Assembly: GCF_001043895.1 (NCBI RefSeq)
Contig: NZ_JTHF01000046.1
Span: 1-57,262 of the forward strand
Direction: 5' to 3'
DNA from: Methylobacterium indicum
GTDB lineage: Bacteria; Pseudomonadota; Alphaproteobacteria; Rhizobiales; Beijerinckiaceae
DNA length: 57,262 bases
The position numbers and the translations under genes were made by a program. Within the stretch, counting starts at the first letter, position 1; each line of letters begins with the position of its first letter. Below, in pieces: positions 55,797 through 57,262 of this stretch. Under the pieces are notes generated by a model, which had not been told where the DNA came from, did not search any database, and saw only the letters and a list, made by a program, of their open reading frames with translations.

Positions 55797-56780
55797 ATGA
55801 GTTCCACCCCCACTGCCGCCGCCCGCCCGAGCGTCAACGCGCTCGCCGCCCCCCTGGTCGAGGCCCTGGCCGCCGAGGCGGTTCGCCTGCGCCTCGCCGT
55901 GTCGCGGGCGCCGGACGGGTCGCGTCTGATCGATGCCGGGGCGGGCGTGCGCGGCTCGATCGAGGCCGGCCGGCGGATGGCGGAGATCTGCCTGGGCGGT
56001 CTCGGCACCGTGACGATCGCCCCCGCCGGCCCGCTCGAGGCCTGGCCCTTCACGCTCACCGTGCACAGCACCGATCCGGTGCTGGCCTGCCTCGGCAGCC
56101 AGTATGCCGGCTGGAGCCTCGCCGACGAGACCGGAGATTCGGGCTTCTTCGCCCTCGGCTCCGGCCCGGGGCGCGCGGCGGCGGCGGTCGAGCACCTGTT
56201 CGAGGAGCTGGCCTACCGCGATTCCGCCGAGCGCATCGCCCTGGTGCTCGAATCGGCGAGCCCGCCGCCGGCCTCCGTCACCGCCAAGGTGGCCGAGGCG
56301 GCCGGCGTGAAGCCCGCCGACGTCACCTTCGTGTACGCCCCGACCCAGAGCCTCGCCGGCGCGACCCAGGTGGTCGCCCGGGTGCTCGAGGTCGCGCTGC
56401 ACAAGGCGCATTCCGTCGGCTTCGACCTCGGCGCCATCGTCGACGGGATCGGCGCCGCACCGCTGAGCCCGCCGCACCCGGACTTCATCCAGGCGATGGG
56501 CCGAACCAACGACGCCATCATCTATGGCGGCCGGGTCCAGCTCTTCGTCGAGGCGGACGACGCCGACGCCAAGGGCCTGGCCGAGGCGCTGCCGAGCACG
56601 ACCTCGCGCGACCACGGCGCCCCCTTCGCGGAGATTTTTTCCCGCTTCAACGGCGATTTCTACGCCATCGACAAGCACCTGTTCAGCCCGGCCGAGGTGG
56701 TGGTGACCTCGCTGCGCTCCGGCCATAGCCACCGCGCCGGCCGGCTCGTGCCCGAGTTGGTGGCGCGCTCCTTCGCCTGA
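55797..56780 (+). CDS. mch: Methenyl-H4MPT cyclohydrolase
   Basis: A 327-residue cytosolic enzyme hydrolysing methenyl-H4MPT to N5-formyl-H4MPT, the step between MtdB and Fhc. It begins with [18 protein letters not shown] and has [28 protein letters not shown] and [16 protein letters not shown], all typical of Mch. The ATG at 55797 follows GGGAGTCCACCCG. Length is normal. orf7 starts 24 bp downstream. Confidence 0.97.
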   Translation: MSSTPTAAARPSVNALAAPLVEALAAEAVRLRLAVSRAPDGSRLIDAGAGVRGSIEAGRRMAEICLGGLGTVTIAPAGPLEAWPFTLTVHSTDPVLACLGSQYAGWSLADETGDSGFFALGSGPGRAAAAVEHLFEELAYRDSAERIALVLESASPPPASVTAKVAEAAGVKPADVTFVYAPTQSLAGATQVVARVLEVALHKAHSVGFDLGAIVDGIGAAPLSPPHPDFIQAMGRTNDAIIYGGRVQLFVEADDADAKGLAEALPSTTSRDHGAPFAEIFSRFNGDFYAIDKHLFSPAEVVVTSLRSGHSHRAGRLVPELVARSFA

Positions 56781-56804
56781 GGCGGAATCGAGAGGATCGG
56801 GGTC

Positions 56805-57262
56805 ATGCGGATCGGGCTCGCGGCCGATAACGGCGCCTGGCACAAGGCCCGGCTGCTGGCCGCGCTGACGGCGCTCGGCGCCACGCCGGTGCTGTTCTCG
56901 CTCGCCGACGTCACGGTGGAGACCGGCTACCCGGAGCCCCTGCGGGTGCCGGGCTTCGGCGACGCCCTGCCGGACGGGGTGCTGCTGCGCACCATCGCGG
57001 GCGGGACGTTCGAGGCCACCACGATGCGGCTCGGCGTGCTGCACGCGCTCGTCGCCGCCGGCACCGTGGTGTGGAACGGGCCCTCGGCCATCGAGCGCTC
57101 GGTCGACAAGGCGATGACGAGCCTGCTCCTCGCGCGCCACCGCATCCCGACGCCCGAAACCTTCGTGCTCTCGCGCCGGGACGCCGCCGCCGCGGTGGTG
57201 GCCCGGCGCGAGAGCACGAAGGTTTCGGGCGTCGGGATGCGGTGGCGCGCGAGGAGCAGGCT
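56805..57262 (+). CDS. orf7: Orf7, RimK-like ATP-grasp protein (5' part only; end of window unreliable)
   Basis: About 132 N-terminal residues are credible (MRIGLAADNGAWHKARLLAALTAL, then VWNGPSAIERSVDKAMTSLLLARHRIPTPETFVL), the pre-ATP-grasp and start of the nucleotide domain of a RimK-type ligase. Such proteins in H4MPT clusters are candidates for adding glutamates to H4MPT or methylofuran. From 57202 onward the sequence is the reverse complement of 57120-57180, so the residues after ARRESTK are not the natural continuation. Confidence 0.82.
   Translation, partial: MRIGLAADNGAWHKARLLAALTALGATPVLFSLADVTVETGYPEPLRVPGFGDALPDGVLLRTIAGGTFEATTMRLGVLHALVAAGTVVWNGPSAIERSVDKAMTSLLLARHRIPTPETFVLSRRDAAAAVVARRESTKVSGVGMRWRARSR
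57120..57262. repeat. Perfect 61-bp inverted repeat at the window end
   Basis: 57120-57180 and 57202-57262 are exact reverse complements around a 21-nt spacer. The left arm is coding sequence of orf7; the right arm keeps the frame open only by chance. Confidence 0.97.

Overview
The window is high-GC chromosomal DNA from a methylotrophic alphaproteobacterium, most likely Methylobacterium or Methylorubrum. The evidence is gene content. It holds the tetrahydromethanopterin (H4MPT)/methylofuran C1 oxidation genes (fhcABCD, mtdB, mch, orf5, orf7, an MptG-type synthase, mfnB). It also holds an ABC system resembling the lanthanide-uptake (lut) genes that serve PQQ alcohol dehydrogenases, an MxaD-like protein and a mesaconyl-CoA hydratase of the ethylmalonyl-CoA pathway.

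Layout. 1-10.8 kb: the end of a chemoreceptor gene, then mostly minus-strand housekeeping genes (OprB porin, ppk2, two tRNA-Tyr, recJ, the three-gene transhydrogenase pntAA-pntAB-pntB, an aa3-oxidase subunit IV-like protein, an ABC1 kinase). 10.9-17.5 kb: a CsoR-family sensor, a gene-poor degenerate stretch, two tRNA-Ala, yggT, a DUF167 gene, a MaoC-type mesaconyl-CoA hydratase, a PAS chemoreceptor, mntR and a LysR regulator. 17.8-21.9 kb: sdhCDAB, with a DUF433/DUF5615 toxin-antitoxin pair between sdhA and sdhB. 22-31.2 kb: an Inh-type lipoprotein, a TAXI binding protein, an outer-membrane barrel, an acetyltransferase, mutL, a ClC transporter and a ketopantoate-reductase-like enzyme. 31.3-36.3 kb is accessory-looking. 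It has a secreted galactose-oxidase-like copper radical oxidase with two near-identical CBM42/AbfB modules, a SCO-like thioredoxin-fold partner, and two copies, exactly 420 bp apart, of a small transcription unit (28-codon ORF, nested RNA stems, strong terminator). An orphan BrnA-like antitoxin follows.

36.3-57.26 kb is a C1 island of four transcription blocks. (i) A minus-strand block runs from 41714 to 36339: a DUF3280-type exported protein, mfnB, a small amino-acid kinase, a DUF6513 pterin-synthase-like protein, DUF447, an MxaD-like protein and a beta-propeller. (ii) The plus-strand lut-like block (41859-47324) encodes a binding protein, propeller, cupredoxin-like protein, small exported protein, ATPase, permease and exported protein. 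(iii) The minus-strand fhcB-A-D-C operon has overlapping genes. (iv) A plus-strand block carries the MptG-like gene, mtdB, orf5, mch and orf7 (truncated by the window end). Inferred logic: block ii supplies a metal or cofactor function for periplasmic PQQ alcohol oxidation. Block iv makes part of H4MPT and oxidises methylene-H4MPT to formyl-H4MPT. Block i makes methylofuran, and Fhc uses it to release formate.

The last 143 bases form a perfect 61-bp inverted repeat around a 21-nt spacer. This looks like a fold-back at a contig end, so the final part of orf7 should not be trusted. No CRISPR array, complete insertion sequence, prophage or rRNA operon was seen.
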